Shown piece by piece: positions 48,622 through 59,624 of a stretch of 64,000 nt of DNA. The stretch covers positions 49,475 through 113,474 of the forward strand of contig NZ_AUFZ01000002.1 in the NCBI RefSeq assembly GCF_000426765.1, given 5' to 3'. Numbering within the stretch: the stretch's first letter is position 1; each line of letters begins with the position of its first letter. Made by a program: the position numbers and the translations under genes. The stretch comes from Vibrio litoralis DSM 17657 (GTDB lineage Bacteria; Pseudomonadota; Gammaproteobacteria; Enterobacterales; Vibrionaceae). Under the pieces are notes generated by a model. That model was not told the origin of the DNA. It worked only from the letters and a program-made list of their open reading frames with translations, and did not search any database.

Positions 48622-49173
48622 ATGATTGAGCAAATGTATTCTTCATATTTTAATTATTTTACTCGCCTTGATTGGCAAACAGCATCGTCGTTTCATTTTG
48701 CTGAGTGTTTGGATGCAGAGTGGTTGCAAGAACAAGGTTCGCTCTCGATGCGCTTTTCTCAGCAATGTCAGCACTTGTCTGCTGAAGTGGTGCGCAATCA
48801 AATTATCCCGAGTGGTCAATTAACCGACTTTCAACGTGATATGTTGCTAAGAGCGGACGCTTTAGATCAAGACTATCTACTACGAGAAGTGGTGTTAGCC
48901 GCTGATGGTGAGCCTTGGTTACTGGGTAGTACCTTAATTCCCCGTTCGTCATTAACTGATGAGCAATTTGATTTGTCTAAACAAGGCGAAGTTCCGCTAG
49001 GATTAACGGTATTTCAAGCAGAGCAAGTGGCCCGAGATCAGTTGCATTTAGCGACTATATCTTCCCCATTAGGCGAATTGGCAGCACGTAGCTCTCGTTT
49101 GTGGATGAATAAAAAACCTATGTTGGTTGCCGAGCTATTTCTTCCCCCATCGCCTATTTATCGCAAGGAATGA
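48622..49173 (+). CDS. ubiC: Chorismate lyase UbiC
   Basis: Converts chorismate to 4-hydroxybenzoate and pyruvate, the first committed step of ubiquinone synthesis. It has 183 residues from the chosen ATG. The conserved core [21 protein letters not shown] and the C-terminal [14 protein letters not shown] are diagnostic. Two starts are possible (48622 or 48634); neither has a clear Shine-Dalgarno, and I prefer the first by length. Its stop lies within the ubiA start region (ATGA at 49170-49173), consistent with coupled ubiCA translation. Confidence 0.93.
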   Translation: MIEQMYSSYFNYFTRLDWQTASSFHFAECLDAEWLQEQGSLSMRFSQQCQHLSAEVVRNQIIPSGQLTDFQRDMLLRADALDQDYLLREVVLAADGEPWLLGSTLIPRSSLTDEQFDLSKQGEVPLGLTVFQAEQVARDQLHLATISSPLGELAARSSRLWMNKKPMLVAELFLPPSPIYRKE

Positions 49174-49178
49174 ATGAT

Positions 49179-50033
49179 ATGACTATGGCAAAAGCTGCAG
49201 CCTATTGGCAGCTTACTCGTATGAACCGTCCTATTGGTTCATTACTTCTTTTATGGCCAACATTATGGGCATTATTGTTAGCGGCCGATGGCTGGCCGGG
49301 CTGGGACGTAACGATTGTCTTTACGTTAGGTGTGTTTACCATGCGTTCAGCCGGTTGTGTGATTAATGATTTTGCCGACCGGAAAGTCGATGGCCATGTT
49401 AAGCGCACCAAGAATCGACCTTTACCGTCAGGCTTGGTATCGAGTAAAGAAGCCTTGGTACTGTTTTTCGTACTGGTGTTAGCGTCATTTTTATTGGTGC
49501 TAAGTATGAATACACTGACGATTGAACTGTCGTTAGTTGGTGTCGTATTGGCGTTTATTTATCCTTTTATGAAACGCTTTACTCATGTACCACAACTATT
49601 TTTGGGTTTAGCATTTAGTTGGGCGATTCCAATGGCCTGGGCTGCTGAATCGGGAACACTGCCAGCTGAAGTGTGGTTGGTGTTTGTGATTAATGTGTTG
49701 TGGACCATCGCTTACGATACTCAATACGCCATGGTGGACCGAGATGATGATTTAAAAATTGGTATTAAGTCGACGGCAATTTTGTTTGGCCGCTTCGATA
49801 AACTGATCATAGGATTATTACAATTAGCCTGCTTATTATTATTAATGGTATTGGGTGATTGGATAGGGCTTTCACCCGCTTATTATTGGAGTCTGCTTGC
49901 TGCAGCAGCGTTATTTGTTTATCAACAACGTATGATCAAAGATCGAGAAAGAGATAGCTGCTTCACTGCCTTTTTAAACAATAACTACGTGGGTATGGCT
50001 ATCGCGATTGGGATATTGATTAGCGTGATTTAA
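49179..50033 (+). CDS. ubiA: 4-hydroxybenzoate octaprenyltransferase UbiA
   Basis: Integral membrane prenyltransferase with about eight to nine helices that joins 4-hydroxybenzoate to the polyprenyl chain. It has 284 residues from the ATG at 49179. The two aspartate-rich motifs are [15 protein letters not shown] and [13 protein letters not shown] choose the start with AAGGA about 9 nt upstream. The in-frame ATG at 49170, which overlaps the ubiC stop, has AAGGA too close. A terminator shared with plsB follows. It acts on the product of UbiC. Confidence 0.95.
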   Translation: MTMAKAAAYWQLTRMNRPIGSLLLLWPTLWALLLAADGWPGWDVTIVFTLGVFTMRSAGCVINDFADRKVDGHVKRTKNRPLPSGLVSSKEALVLFFVLVLASFLLVLSMNTLTIELSLVGVVLAFIYPFMKRFTHVPQLFLGLAFSWAIPMAWAAESGTLPAEVWLVFVINVLWTIAYDTQYAMVDRDDDLKIGIKSTAILFGRFDKLIIGLLQLACLLLLMVLGDWIGLSPAYYWSLLAAAALFVYQQRMIKDRERDSCFTAFLNNNYVGMAIAIGILISVI

Positions 50034-50055
50034 CCATTATTCCTACCCAAATATA

Positions 50056-50094
50056 AATGCCGCCGGTGACTTCATATCATCGGCGGCATTTTTG
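50056..50094. terminator. Bidirectional terminator between ubiA and plsB
   Basis: Perfect arms AATGCCGCCG (50056-50065) and CGGCGGCATT (50081-50090), T-run to the right. A-rich sequence to the left permits use from the plsB side as well. Confidence 0.85.
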
Positions 50095-50120
50095 TTTCTA
50101 GTTTCAGCAGGGCGTGCTGA

Positions 50121-52556
50121 TTATTTAGAATCCACTTTACGCATAATACTTTCTTGTAACGTCAGCTGAACTTCGGGTGATAATAGTTCACCCAGCAAAT
50201 CGACCAAGGTTTCGATTTTGTGCTGCTGTTCCGTTTGTGGCGCTAAGTAGCCTTGTTGTTTAAGCGTTTGGAATAAAGTGGTAAACACCCCTTTATCGAA
50301 GAACTCAGGTGCATTAATACCGTGTAATCTTCCTAAACGCTGAGCAATAGTTTGGCTTTGCTTTTCAAGTAGTGCTTTATCAATATCTGGCATCGCAACT
50401 AGTTGAGTTAACGCAATCGCATAGCGTTGCAAGGTTTCGACAATAGTGCGAGAGAGTAGAATTAACACTTGTACTTGAGAAGGGTTAATCGAAATCACGC
50501 CATTGTCTTCTTTAATCAATTTTTGGCGTAGTAGCTCATTTACCAAATCCGTGATCACCGCGTCTAGTTGATCTTGTTGATAATGTAAGAACAATTCAGC
50601 TTTCAAAAATGGGTAGATCAAGCTAATTGCTTGGTGTAACTCATCGCGAGAAATGTGTTCTTTTTGCACCACTAGGTGAGCGATCAACGACGGCAAAGCA
50701 AATAAATGGATGATGTTATTGCGATAATAAGTCATTAGAACCGATTGTTGTCGATCAAGAGAAATAATATCGCCTTGTTCATCGGTTTCTACCACAAACT
50801 TATTTAGTTTCTCTGCATGTTCCACCAATTGTGCGGCGCTGCTATCTGGCACGGTACTGGTTGGCGTATAAGGCACTTGGGTTAATAGTGATAAGTAACA
50901 ATTAATTTGTTGTTCAAGCTTACGGCGAGAAAGAGCACGTTGATTCGAGGCTAATAAGGCAGTGGCACAGAGTGTCAGGGCATTGGCTGCTGCCGCATCA
51001 TTAATATGCGTCATCATTTTATTGGCAAGCTTATTTACCACGGGATTCATCCATTGTGGCTTTTGGCTGCTATCTTGCGCTTGGCTTTCTTTACTCGACC
51101 AACCTGGCATTTCTTCATTGAGGTATTGGTTGAGGTTAATTGGCTCACCAAAATTCACATAGCCTTGGCCAAAGTTACGTAGCTTACGTAGCGTTTTCAG
51201 TACCATGCCGGCACTTTCTTTCTCTTTACGTTTGCCGGTTAATTCTTTGGCGTAAGTCGACACTTCCATCACGTGTTCGTAACCAATATAAACCGGTACT
51301 AAAGTCACTGGACGGTTTAAACCACGCAGCATGGTTTGGATAGTCATCGCCAGCATGCCGGTTTTGGCTTGCAATAAACGACCGGTACGTGAGCGGCCAC
51401 CTTCACTGAAAAACTCAACTGAGTAGCCTTTAGTAAACAGCTCCGCTAAATATTCACGGAAAATGGTGGAGTAGAGCTTATTGCCTTTAAAACTACGGCG
51501 AATGAAGAAAGCGCCACCACGGCGGAAAATTGGGCCTGCTGGGAAGAAGTTGAGGTTTACCCCTGCGGCAATGTGTGGCGGAACCATACCTTCATGATGT
51601 AATACGTAAGAAAGGAGTAGGTAGTCCATGTGACTGCGGTGACAAGGCACATAAATGATTTCATGGCCATCTTGCGCCAGTTTACGTACAACTGCCATGT
51701 TATTGATATTTAAGCCTTGATATAGCTTGTTCCACAACCAACCTAAGAAGCGAGCGCCAACACGAATTAAGGTATAAGAAAAGTCGGCGGCAATTTCTTC
51801 TAGCATGCCTTGCGCTTGTTTTTGCGCCTTTTCTAGTGAGATATTTTTACTCTTAGCTTCATCTTGAATGGCTTGTTGGATCTCTGGCGATTTTAACAAA
51901 CGGTTAAACAGTACTTGGCGCTGTGGCAAGCTTGGGCCTGAGGCGGCTAACTTTTGGCGTGAAAAGTGGATACGCGCCACTCGGGCTAATTTATGAGCGA
52001 TGGTTTCATCTACGCCATGGGTATCGGCCATATAACGCAATGACACTACAGGGCTAAAGCGGATCATACAATCTCGGCCAGATGAAACTAATAAGCGACT
52101 TTTTTGACAAGCACTCATCGCCTGTAAATATGGCTTTTCTTTACCTTCTTGATTCGGCTTGCGACCCCATAAAATAGAAGTAGGTAGCATCTGAATATCC
52201 AGCTCAGAATCGGCTTGATGCAACTTGAGCAATTGAGTAAATAACTCAACGGATTGTTTGGGTAGAATTTGTTTACTGTGAGTCGTCATGCCTTTTGAGG
52301 TTAGAAACACAAAACGAGAAAATTCTTGGCCATTGATTTGTAATGGCGTTAGTGGGTCGGGTAGACCGAGCGCTTTAGTTTGTGTTTGTAAGCTGATCAG
52401 ATCGATATCTGAATCAAAAGGCAGAGCATAGACAATGGGCTTGGTTAGATCTAACGTCAGTTCTTCAACCGGATTGGCTGGAATGGTTTTACCCTTAACC
52501 AAAAAAGAAAGGGGCAATTTTAGAAGTGAGCGAGAAACGCGGTGTCCGTAAGACAT
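50121..52556 (-). CDS. plsB: Glycerol-3-phosphate 1-O-acyltransferase PlsB
   Basis: Inner-membrane-associated enzyme that acylates sn-glycerol-3-phosphate, the first step of phospholipid synthesis; 811 residues. The catalytic HX4D motif is in [13 protein letters not shown]. Block II is [16 protein letters not shown], block [17 protein letters not shown] and block [14 protein letters not shown] start at the ATG at 52556 ([17 protein letters not shown]), which is preceded by GAGG; a TTG at 52574 is in frame but not family-like. It is divergent from lexA. E. coli has dgkA between these genes, and it is absent here. Confidence 0.97.
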   Translation of the reverse strand: MSYGHRVSRSLLKLPLSFLVKGKTIPANPVEELTLDLTKPIVYALPFDSDIDLISLQTQTKALGLPDPLTPLQINGQEFSRFVFLTSKGMTTHSKQILPKQSVELFTQLLKLHQADSELDIQMLPTSILWGRKPNQEGKEKPYLQAMSACQKSRLLVSSGRDCMIRFSPVVSLRYMADTHGVDETIAHKLARVARIHFSRQKLAASGPSLPQRQVLFNRLLKSPEIQQAIQDEAKSKNISLEKAQKQAQGMLEEIAADFSYTLIRVGARFLGWLWNKLYQGLNINNMAVVRKLAQDGHEIIYVPCHRSHMDYLLLSYVLHHEGMVPPHIAAGVNLNFFPAGPIFRRGGAFFIRRSFKGNKLYSTIFREYLAELFTKGYSVEFFSEGGRSRTGRLLQAKTGMLAMTIQTMLRGLNRPVTLVPVYIGYEHVMEVSTYAKELTGKRKEKESAGMVLKTLRKLRNFGQGYVNFGEPINLNQYLNEEMPGWSSKESQAQDSSQKPQWMNPVVNKLANKMMTHINDAAAANALTLCATALLASNQRALSRRKLEQQINCYLSLLTQVPYTPTSTVPDSSAAQLVEHAEKLNKFVVETDEQGDIISLDRQQSVLMTYYRNNIIHLFALPSLIAHLVVQKEHISRDELHQAISLIYPFLKAELFLHYQQDQLDAVITDLVNELLRQKLIKEDNGVISINPSQVQVLILLSRTIVETLQRYAIALTQLVAMPDIDKALLEKQSQTIAQRLGRLHGINAPEFFDKGVFTTLFQTLKQQGYLAPQTEQQHKIETLVDLLGELLSPEVQLTLQESIMRKVDSK

Positions 52557-52771
52557 AACAGTGTACAGCCTCAAATATAAAAAGCGGGGCTAAATCCCCA
52601 TATAAAATGCGCTGCAAGAATAGCAGAAAGTTGCCAGTTCTATTAGCTTATTCCGGTTAAATCACACCAAATGATAAAATATCGATGTATATTTAATGGT
52701 TATATGAGGCTAAGAAAGACCCAAATCAATGCTCAAAAAGTGATTCATATCTCTGGAGTTATCTTACTTTA

Positions 52772-52807
52772 CTGTATATACTCACAGTCAACTGTATAAA
52801 AAGACAG
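52772..52807 (+). promoter_or_regulatory. Two LexA (SOS) boxes before lexA
   Basis: CTGTATATACTCACAG at 52772-52787 and CTGTATAAAAAGACAG at 52792-52807 both fit CTG-N10-CAG. They start 20 bp apart, the same doubled arrangement as in E. coli lexA, directly before the start codon. They indicate LexA autorepression. Confidence 0.92.
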
Positions 52808-52814
52808 GTGAATT

Positions 52815-53438
52815 ATGAAACCGTTGACGCCTCGCCAACAGCAAATCTTTGAATTGATCAAATATAAAATTGATATGACTGGAATGCCACCAACTCGTGC
52901 AGAAATTGCGCGTGAATTAGGTTTTCGTTCGGCCAATGCTGCCGAAGAACATTTAAAGGCATTAGCTCGAAAAAATGTAATTGAAATTATTCCTGGTGCC
53001 TCTCGTGGCATTCGTATTGTGCAAAGTGAAGAAGAATTGCTAGAAGAGCAAGGACTACCTCTCGTTGGGCAAGTGGCTGCCGGTGAGCCAATTTTGGCGC
53101 AAGAACATGTGGAAAGCCATTACCATGTTGATCCTGCGATGTTTCGTCCGCAAGCTGACTTTTTGTTGCGTGTTCATGGGATGAGCATGAAAGACATCGG
53201 TATCGTTGATGGCGATTTATTGGCGGTTCATAAAACTCAAGATGTTCGTGATGGCCAAGTGGTAGTTGCGCGCGTTGATGAAGATGTGACGGTTAAGCGT
53301 TTAGAACGTAAAGGTTCGAAAGTTTTCCTGTATGCTGAAAATGAAGCGTTTAGTCCAATTGAAGTGGATTTAACTCAGCAAGAATTGACCATTGAAGGGT
53401 TAGCAGTAGGTATTATCCGCAATAACACTTGGATGTAA
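52815..53438 (+). CDS. lexA: LexA repressor
   Basis: SOS repressor of 207 residues. The winged helix-turn-helix start [18 protein letters not shown] with [21 protein letters not shown] is canonical. The self-cleavage site is A89-G90 in GQVAAGEP. The catalytic dyad is S124 (HGMSMKDI) and K161 (VTVKRL). RecA filaments trigger its cleavage after DNA damage. Two SOS boxes lie upstream. In E. coli dinF follows directly; here a Fur-box methyltransferase gene lies between them. Confidence 0.98.
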   Translation: MKPLTPRQQQIFELIKYKIDMTGMPPTRAEIARELGFRSANAAEEHLKALARKNVIEIIPGASRGIRIVQSEEELLEEQGLPLVGQVAAGEPILAQEHVESHYHVDPAMFRPQADFLLRVHGMSMKDIGIVDGDLLAVHKTQDVRDGQVVVARVDEDVTVKRLERKGSKVFLYAENEAFSPIEVDLTQQELTIEGLAVGIIRNNTWM

Positions 53439-53501
53439 TATTTTTGCATCTTGATGTTACTTGGGGTTATGAGTAAATTTCATATAAACCTGCTTGTAAA
53501 A

Positions 53502-53522
53502 TGAAATGATAATCATTATCAT
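53502..53522 (+). promoter_or_regulatory. Fur box
   Basis: TGAAATGATAATCATTATC (53502-53520) matches the 19-bp Fur consensus at 16 positions, including the full right half. It lies 30 bp before the methyltransferase start, where Fur-Fe(II) would block transcription from a proximal promoter. Confidence 0.85.
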
Positions 53523-53551
53523 CAATTAATCTCAATCTAGGGGATTAATTG

Positions 53552-54376
53552 ATGACTGCTTCTTCTGATCCAACTCAACCCGCTACTTGCCAAGCTTATC
53601 AAGTTCCTAGTGAGCTATTGCAGCCTTTGTGGTTACGTAGTCGCGAAAGCTTGATTGATGATGGTTTAGTCTATGATCCGATTGCAGCGCGAGCTTGTCA
53701 GCGTTGTCACCTTTCGGCGGAATGCTTAGCCGGCGATATTGATCAAAAGCAGTTACTACATGCCACTCTTACTCAACTATGTGATATGGAAGTATCGCGC
53801 TTTCTTACTCGCCATCCTAATGCGTGGATCATTAATGTCGGTGCGGGACTCGATACCCGTTTTTATCGTTTAGATAATGGGCTTTGTCATTGGATTGAAG
53901 TCGATGTCGATGAAACCTTGTTATGGCGACAAAAACTCTTTCATCATAGTGAGCGTTATAAAATGATGTGCGGCTCCGTGCCGGATATGAAGTGGCTTGA
54001 TCAATTATCGATTCCTGATAACGCACCGGTTTTAGTGGTGTGTGAGCAAGCGCTATTGCTGCAACCTCGCAATCAAGTGGCGCATTTTGTGCAAAAACTT
54101 GGGCGACATTTTTCTCATGCTCAAGCTTGCTTGGTGTTGGCGGGTGATAAGAGCCAATCACACTGGGGCAAGAAAATGGGCTGTTCACTCTATAAGCATG
54201 GCTTAAAAGATCCTGTAACTAGTGTTTTATCTTGGCTGCCATGGATTGATCGGATTAAAGCACGCTCTCCTGTCGAACATAACTGTAAGCGTTGGCGAGC
54301 TTGGCAGAAATTGGTTTCTAAGTTGCCTTTTATCAAGCATAGACTTACCCCAACCATGATTCATTTGAGTTGGTAG
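53552..54376 (+). CDS. Leucine carboxyl methyltransferase-like SAM methyltransferase
   Basis: SAM-dependent methyltransferase of 274 residues that looks like the LCM (PPM1-like) family. This family is used by bacteria for small-molecule or polyketide tailoring. Family features are the SR.S..DD..YDP start (WLRSRESLIDDGLVYDPIAA), the SAM motif VGAGLDTRFYRLD and the acidic EVDVDE. A cysteine cluster CQRCHLSAEC is unusual. The strong Fur box upstream predicts induction under iron limitation. It starts at the ATG at 53552 with AGGGG upstream. The substrate is unknown. It separates lexA from dinF. Confidence 0.78.
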   Translation: MTASSDPTQPATCQAYQVPSELLQPLWLRSRESLIDDGLVYDPIAARACQRCHLSAECLAGDIDQKQLLHATLTQLCDMEVSRFLTRHPNAWIINVGAGLDTRFYRLDNGLCHWIEVDVDETLLWRQKLFHHSERYKMMCGSVPDMKWLDQLSIPDNAPVLVVCEQALLLQPRNQVAHFVQKLGRHFSHAQACLVLAGDKSQSHWGKKMGCSLYKHGLKDPVTSVLSWLPWIDRIKARSPVEHNCKRWRAWQKLVSKLPFIKHRLTPTMIHLSW

Positions 54377-54405
54377 ATCAATCACGGCTAATAATTTCTT
54401 TGCTT

Positions 54406-54463
54406 ATACCCAAGTGACTTCAAGATGCAGAATTCAGAGCTATCATCCAGACCTTTAGACAGG
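54406..54463 (+). repeat. Solo end of the 265-bp repeat
   Basis: From ATACCCAAGTGACTTCAAG on, about 58 bp equal the left end of the element at 38799-39063 with few changes, then similarity stops. It is a truncated copy between the methyltransferase and dinF genes. Confidence 0.8.
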
Positions 54464-54495
54464 GTAAACTGTCGCCTCATCTAAGTGAGGTTTTC

Positions 54496-55863
54496 GTGAT
54501 CAAACAATCTTCGTCATTCCAACTGCTTCAACAAATTCTCTCGCAACGCTCTTTGCATAAGCAGGTGTTGTTGCTCGCCATTCCTATGGTGCTTTCTAAT
54601 ATTACGGTGCCTCTTTTAGGTTTAGTCGATGCAGCGGTGATCGGTCATTTAGACTACGCCTGGTATCTAGGTGGCGTGGCACTAGGTAGTACCATGATCA
54701 GCGTGACGTTTTGGTTGCTAGGTTTTTTGCGTATGGCCACCACCGGACTCGCCGCTCAAGCACAAGGTGAAGAAAGCCCACAAAAGTTAGCCCATGTTTG
54801 GTTGCAAGGTATGTTGGTAGCTTGGTTGCTGGCTGGCTTGTTCCTATTGTTTCATTCGCCATTGGCTGAACTGATTTTTTCTTTAAGTAATGCTAGTGCT
54901 GAAGTGAAGCATTACGGCATGCAATACTTTTCGATTCGTGTGTGGAGCGCGCCGGCAGCACTCGCCAACTTTGTTATTTTAGGCTGGTTGCTAGGAACGC
55001 AAAATGCCAAAGCGCCGATGTGGCTAGTGATCGTGACTAACCTTGCCAATATTATTTTGGATGTGTTGTTTGTCTTGGTATTTGATTGGAAGGTAGCAGG
55101 CGCAGCGTGGGCTTCCGTTTTAGCGGATTATACCGGCTTATCACTAGGCTTGTTTTTCGTGATGCGTACCTGGATCAAGCAACAGCTTCCGAATGTATTG
55201 ACCTTACTACCTTCTACCACTCATGGAATGGGTAGAATGCTGCGATTAAACAGCGATATTTTCTTACGATCATTGTGCCTACAAGCCGTATTTAGTTTTA
55301 TGACCTTCCAAGGTGCGGCACTAGGTGATGATGTGGTCGCTGCCAATGCAGTATTGATGAGTTTTTTGATGATGGTGTCTTATGGCATGGATGGTTTTGC
55401 TTACGCGATGGAAGCTATGGTTGGTAAAGCGGTAGGGGCGAAAAGCCGTGGTCAATTACTCAATTCGTTAATCGGTACTTCATTTTGGGGTTTAGTGTGC
55501 AGTGTTTTCTTAACTTTGATGTTTTGGTTATTTGGCCACCAATTGGTTCGGCTGATTACCGATATTCCTAATGTACAAGCACAAGCAGATATTTACCTAC
55601 CTTGGCTGATTGTTATGCCACTGGTGTCGATGTGGTGTTTTTTATTAGATGGCATTTTTGTCGGGGCGACCAAAGGCAAAGATATGCGCAATAGTATGCT
55701 TATCGCCATGTTGTGCTTTTTTGCCTTGTATTTCAGTTTCGCTTCTTGGGGCAACCATGCATTGTGGATGTCGATGCTAACCTTTATGGGAATGCGTGGT
55801 ATTGGGCTTGCGGTGATATTTATTACCCAATGGAAGCAGCAACGATTTATTGAATCGGTTTGA
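54496..55863 (+). CDS. dinF: MATE-family efflux transporter DinF
   Basis: Twelve-helix MATE antiporter of 455 residues, DinF branch. In E. coli DinF is SOS-inducible through the lexA-dinF transcript and lowers oxidative damage. Segments LAIPMVLSNITVPLLGLVDAAVIGHL, LGFLRMATTGLAAQA and GMDGFAYAMEAMVGKAVGA are typical. The start is a GTG at 54496 with GTGAGG 5 nt upstream. That GTGAGG can pair with CCTCAT (54475-54480). With the methyltransferase gene and a repeat fragment in between, co-transcription with lexA may be lost here. Confidence 0.93.
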   Translation: MIKQSSSFQLLQQILSQRSLHKQVLLLAIPMVLSNITVPLLGLVDAAVIGHLDYAWYLGGVALGSTMISVTFWLLGFLRMATTGLAAQAQGEESPQKLAHVWLQGMLVAWLLAGLFLLFHSPLAELIFSLSNASAEVKHYGMQYFSIRVWSAPAALANFVILGWLLGTQNAKAPMWLVIVTNLANIILDVLFVLVFDWKVAGAAWASVLADYTGLSLGLFFVMRTWIKQQLPNVLTLLPSTTHGMGRMLRLNSDIFLRSLCLQAVFSFMTFQGAALGDDVVAANAVLMSFLMMVSYGMDGFAYAMEAMVGKAVGAKSRGQLLNSLIGTSFWGLVCSVFLTLMFWLFGHQLVRLITDIPNVQAQADIYLPWLIVMPLVSMWCFLLDGIFVGATKGKDMRNSMLIAMLCFFALYFSFASWGNHALWMSMLTFMGMRGIGLAVIFITQWKQQRFIESV

Positions 55864-55899
55864 TGGCCAATATCGTTGATAGTGAGTAGTAAAAAACAA

Positions 55900-55926
55900 A
55901 AGGAGCCCAAGTTGGCTCCTTTGTTT
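55900..55926. terminator. Bidirectional terminator between dinF and sthA
   Basis: Arms AAGGAGCC (55900-55907) and GGCTCCTT (55914-55921), with A-rich sequence to the left and TGTTTTG to the right. The genes on either side converge on it. Confidence 0.85.
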
Positions 55927-55972
55927 TGTGACTACGTTATTTTCGAGATTAGTGTAGTTTCTGGTGCTGCTT

Positions 55973-57373
55973 TCAGAATAAACGATTCAAACCATTGAGC
56001 GCCGCTACCCGATAAGCTTCCGCCATGGTTGGGTAGTTAAACGTGGTATTAACGAAATATTCAATGGTATTGGCTGGGCCTTTTTGTTCCATAATCGCCT
56101 GTCCGATATGGATAATTTCCGCAGCACGCTCTCCAAAGCAGTGAATGCCTAAGATTTGTTTCGTTTCTCGATGGAATAAGATTTTCAGACTACCGATATC
56201 TTTACCAGCGATCTGCGCGCGCGCTAAATGTTTAAATGACGCGCGTCCTACTTCATAAGGGACTTTCGAGGCAGTGAGCTCTTGTTCTGTTTTACCAACC
56301 GAACTGATTTCTGGAATGGTGTAAATGCCGGTTGGAATATCATCAATTAAGAATCCATCAGCTTTGCCTTTCGCAATCGCTTGAGCAACAAAGCGCCCTT
56401 GGTCATACGCCGCGCTGGCAAGGCTAGGGTAGCCAATCACATCGCCTACCGCGTAAACATGATCCACTTCAGTTTGGTAGTGCTTGTTAACCGAAAGCTG
56501 TCCGCGTGAGTCTGGCGTTAATCCCACTTGTTCTAAATCGAGCTTGTCGGTATTACCTGTTCGTCCATTGGCATAGAGCAAACAGTCGGCTTTCATTTTC
56601 TTGCCGGATTCAAGGTGCACAATAACGCCGTCATCGGTGCCTTCTACTTTATGGTAGGTCTCATCGTTGCGGATCACCACGCCACTGTTCCAAAAATGGT
56701 AGGAAAGGGCATCGGAGGTTTCGTTATCGAGGAAAGCCAGTAAGCGATCTCGGGTGTTTATTAGATCTGTTTTTACTCCTAGGCCACGGAAAATAGAAGC
56801 ATATTCACAACCAATTACCCCAGCGCCGTAAATGATGATGTGTCTAGGATCATGCTTGAGACTTAAAATAGTGTCGCTGTTGTAGATGCGTTCATGGGTA
56901 AAATCGACATCTTCAGGTTGATATGGGCGAGAGCCGGTGGCAATCACAAATTTATCAGCGGTATATTCTTCAAACGTGCCATCGGATTGTGCAACCGACA
57001 CGCTATTTGGGCCAGTAAACTTGGCACTACCAAATAATAGGGTGCAAGCGTTGCGATCATAAAACCCTTGGCGTAAGCGAGTTTGTTTATCTGTGACACT
57101 TTTGGCGTGGTCGAGAATGTCGGAAAATGAAGCCGTTAAGCTAGTGTTGTTTTTACAGAAAAGCGGGTTGCTATTGAATTCAATAATGCGGCTGACTGCA
57201 TGACGGAGGGCTTTAGAAGGAATGGTTCCCCAGTGAGTACAACCGCCACCAACGCTACTTTCTTTTTCAATTATTGCAACGTTAAGTCCTGCTTTTGCCA
57301 ACCCCATTGCGGCACCTTCACCGCCAGGGCCACTACCAATGACAATGACATCAAAGTGTGTTGAATTCATCAT
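55973..57373 (-). CDS. sthA: Soluble pyridine nucleotide transhydrogenase SthA
   Basis: FAD flavoprotein of 466 residues that re-oxidises NADPH with NAD+ in the cytoplasm. The FAD motif [19 protein letters not shown] opens the protein. The active-site region [17 protein letters not shown] has a single cysteine followed by Thr where related disulfide reductases have a second Cys, as expected for SthA. The NAD(P) site is [15 protein letters not shown], and the C-terminal dimer domain ends [21 protein letters not shown]. Two adjacent ATG codons could start it. It is divergent from fabR, as in E. coli. Confidence 0.97.
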   Translation of the reverse strand: MMNSTHFDVIVIGSGPGGEGAAMGLAKAGLNVAIIEKESSVGGGCTHWGTIPSKALRHAVSRIIEFNSNPLFCKNNTSLTASFSDILDHAKSVTDKQTRLRQGFYDRNACTLLFGSAKFTGPNSVSVAQSDGTFEEYTADKFVIATGSRPYQPEDVDFTHERIYNSDTILSLKHDPRHIIIYGAGVIGCEYASIFRGLGVKTDLINTRDRLLAFLDNETSDALSYHFWNSGVVIRNDETYHKVEGTDDGVIVHLESGKKMKADCLLYANGRTGNTDKLDLEQVGLTPDSRGQLSVNKHYQTEVDHVYAVGDVIGYPSLASAAYDQGRFVAQAIAKGKADGFLIDDIPTGIYTIPEISSVGKTEQELTASKVPYEVGRASFKHLARAQIAGKDIGSLKILFHRETKQILGIHCFGERAAEIIHIGQAIMEQKGPANTIEYFVNTTFNYPTMAEAYRVAALNGLNRLF

Positions 57374-57613
57374 GCTTTCCCTTGATATTGTGTGAAATCC
57401 TGAAATGCGTACCGAATCAATATTCGATAGAGGTAAGATAGTAACGCATTAAATTATTGGGTAAATGATTGAGGTGAAAGACAGTCGCCACGATCACATA
57501 GATTGATGCTGAGAGAGAAAAATAGCCTGCTGTTGAATAATTTATTGAGCGAAGATAGGCGATAGATACATTTATCGGTATATTAGCCAGATGGTGATCA
57601 ACGAGAAAGCATA

Positions 57614-58228
57614 ATGGGTATTCGAGCTCAACAAAAAGAAAAAACACGTCGCTCATTAATTGATGCCGCTTTTGGGCAACTTAGCGCTGATCGCGGCTTT
57701 TCAAATTTAAGTCTACGAGAAGTGTCTCGTGAGGCGGGGATTGCACCAACCTCTTTTTACCGTCACTTTAAAGATATGGATGAACTCGGTTTGGTGATGG
57801 TGGATGAAGGTGGGCTGCTATTAAGACAATTAATGCGTCAGGCTCGCCAACGCATTGTGGCGGAAGGCAGCTTAATCCGTACCTCGGTGCAAACCTTTAT
57901 GGAGTTTATTGAACAAAGCCCTAACGTGTTTCGTCTGCTATTGCGTGAACGTTCGGGGACGTCGGCTGAATTCCGTGCCGCGGTGGCGCGTGAGATCCAA
58001 CATTTTGGCGCAGAATTAACCGAGTATTTAGTCGGTGCTGGAATGGCGCGAGAAGTAGCAGCTATTCAAGCGGAAGCCTCCGTAATGATTGTCTTTACCT
58101 CTGGTGCTGAGGCGCTTGATCTAGAAGAAGATGCTCGTGATGCTCTGGCAGAGCGTATGATTTTGCAATTAAGAATGCTGGCGAAGGGCAGTACTTTGAT
58201 GAAAGGCTCCATTAAGAAGAGCGATTAA
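57614..58228 (+). CDS. fabR: HTH-type transcriptional repressor FabR
   Basis: TetR-family regulator of 204 residues that represses unsaturated fatty-acid genes (fabA, fabB). The start [20 protein letters not shown] and helix-turn-helix [21 protein letters not shown] are typical for FabR. The ligand domain includes [21 protein letters not shown]. It is divergent from sthA with 240 bp between the two genes, the E. coli arrangement. A terminator shared with trmA follows. Confidence 0.95.
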   Translation: MGIRAQQKEKTRRSLIDAAFGQLSADRGFSNLSLREVSREAGIAPTSFYRHFKDMDELGLVMVDEGGLLLRQLMRQARQRIVAEGSLIRTSVQTFMEFIEQSPNVFRLLLRERSGTSAEFRAAVAREIQHFGAELTEYLVGAGMAREVAAIQAEASVMIVFTSGAEALDLEEDARDALAERMILQLRMLAKGSTLMKGSIKKSD

Positions 58229-58276
58229 TCATTAAAAGCCTTTCCCTTTCAATGAAAACAAAAGAAGGGAAACGAA

Positions 58277-58312
58277 ATAAGCCGCTGAGTATTCAATATT
58301 CAGCGGCTTATT
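58277..58312. terminator. Bidirectional terminator between fabR and trmA
   Basis: Arms ATAAGCCGCTGA (58277-58288) and TCAGCGGCTTAT (58300-58311), which extend inward as GTATT/AATA. It lies between converging genes. Confidence 0.85.
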
Positions 58313-58349
58313 GGTTATTACGTGTTGGATATTATTGCTGTTGGAAAGC

Positions 58350-59456
58350 TTATTTGCGTTCTAGGAACACACCCACTTCCATATGGTGAGTGAATGGAAA
58401 CTGATCAAACAGTGCAAAGCGAGTAATGTTATGAGTTTGCGCCAAGATCTCTAAATTGTCTTTCAAGGTTTCTGGGTTACAAGAGATATACATGATGCGC
58501 TCATAACCTTGTACCATTTTACAAGTCCCTTCATCCATCCCTGAACGAGGTGGATCAACAAAAATGGTATTGCAGTTGTAACTGGTTAAATCGATATTAT
58601 TGTCTTTTAAGCGGCGGAACTCCCGTTTACCTTCCATTGCATCGGTAAAGTCTTCTGCCGACATACGAATGATTTGTACATTATCGATATTATTGGCTTT
58701 AATATTGTATTGCGCGGAATCGACCGATGGCTTAGCCAGCTCTGTTGCCAACACACGTTCAAAGTTCTGTGCTAAAGCCAGTGAGAAGTTGCCGTTACCG
58801 CAATAAAGCTCCAGTAAATCTCCTTGGCTGTCTTGAGTGCAGTCGACTGCCCATTCCAACATTTTTTGCGCCACAATGCCGTTTGGTTGGGTAAAGCTAT
58901 TTTCAACTTGCTGATAAATGTAAGGCTTACCATTTACGTGCAGCTTTTCTACTACGTAGTCACGATCCATGACAATTTTCATTTTACGGGCACGGCCAAT
59001 GAGATCTAAGTTAAAGCCTTCTTCATTGAGTCTTTGTTTAAGTGCGCGCGCTTCTTGTTGCCATTCATCGTTCAGGTGGCGATGGTAGAGTAGCGACACT
59101 AAAATCTCACCGCTTAAGGTCGACAGAAAGTCTACTTGGAATAATTTGGTTCTTAATATCGCATTATCTTTCATGGCATCCATGAGTAACGGCATTAAGT
59201 CATTAATCAATCGACTTGCGGTTGGGAAATGGTCAACACGATATTTTTGGCGAGTCGCTTGGTCAAACATGATGTAGTACATGTCTTCGCCTTCGTGCCA
59301 TACGCGAAATTCCGCCCGCATACGATAATATTGTTCAGGGGATTCAAATACTTCGATTTCTGGCGTGGTAAATTCACCAAACATGTCGTCTAGGCGCAGC
59401 AACTTTTGGTCGAGTTGTTGAGCGTAGCTGGTGGTGTCGCTAGTGTGAGTTGCCAT
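58350..59456 (-). CDS. trmA: tRNA (uracil-5-)-methyltransferase TrmA
   Basis: SAM-dependent enzyme of 368 codons that makes m5U54 (ribothymidine) in the T loop of tRNA. The SAM motif is [19 protein letters not shown], the catalytic cysteine is in [12 protein letters not shown], and a [10 protein letters not shown] motif precedes it. [15 protein letters not shown] is also typical. I start at the ATG at 59456 ([17 protein letters not shown]) with AAGG about 7 nt upstream. An open frame upstream to 59486 lacks family similarity. It is divergent from btuB, as in E. coli. Confidence 0.96.
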   Translation of the reverse strand: MATHTSDTTSYAQQLDQKLLRLDDMFGEFTTPEIEVFESPEQYYRMRAEFRVWHEGEDMYYIMFDQATRQKYRVDHFPTASRLINDLMPLLMDAMKDNAILRTKLFQVDFLSTLSGEILVSLLYHRHLNDEWQQEARALKQRLNEEGFNLDLIGRARKMKIVMDRDYVVEKLHVNGKPYIYQQVENSFTQPNGIVAQKMLEWAVDCTQDSQGDLLELYCGNGNFSLALAQNFERVLATELAKPSVDSAQYNIKANNIDNVQIIRMSAEDFTDAMEGKREFRRLKDNNIDLTSYNCNTIFVDPPRSGMDEGTCKMVQGYERIMYISCNPETLKDNLEILAQTHNITRFALFDQFPFTHHMEVGVFLERK

Positions 59457-59624
59457 AAAAAGCCTTTTATTTGAAACCGTGAACAAGGAGCGCAGATTTT
59501 ATCCATCGAGCACCAGATGTCCAGTTTTGTGTTGAGCTGATTTCGATATATTGATTTTTTGAATGAAGTTAAGAAAAACATCGCCTGCCGTTAACTATCA
59601 GTAGACATCAAGATCTTAGCACTT

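Noticed and set aside
57417..57656. 79-codon frame across the sthA-fabR gap on the minus strand
   Set aside because: It overlaps the fabR start and both promoters, has no Shine-Dalgarno, and its composition looks like translated A/T-rich non-coding DNA.
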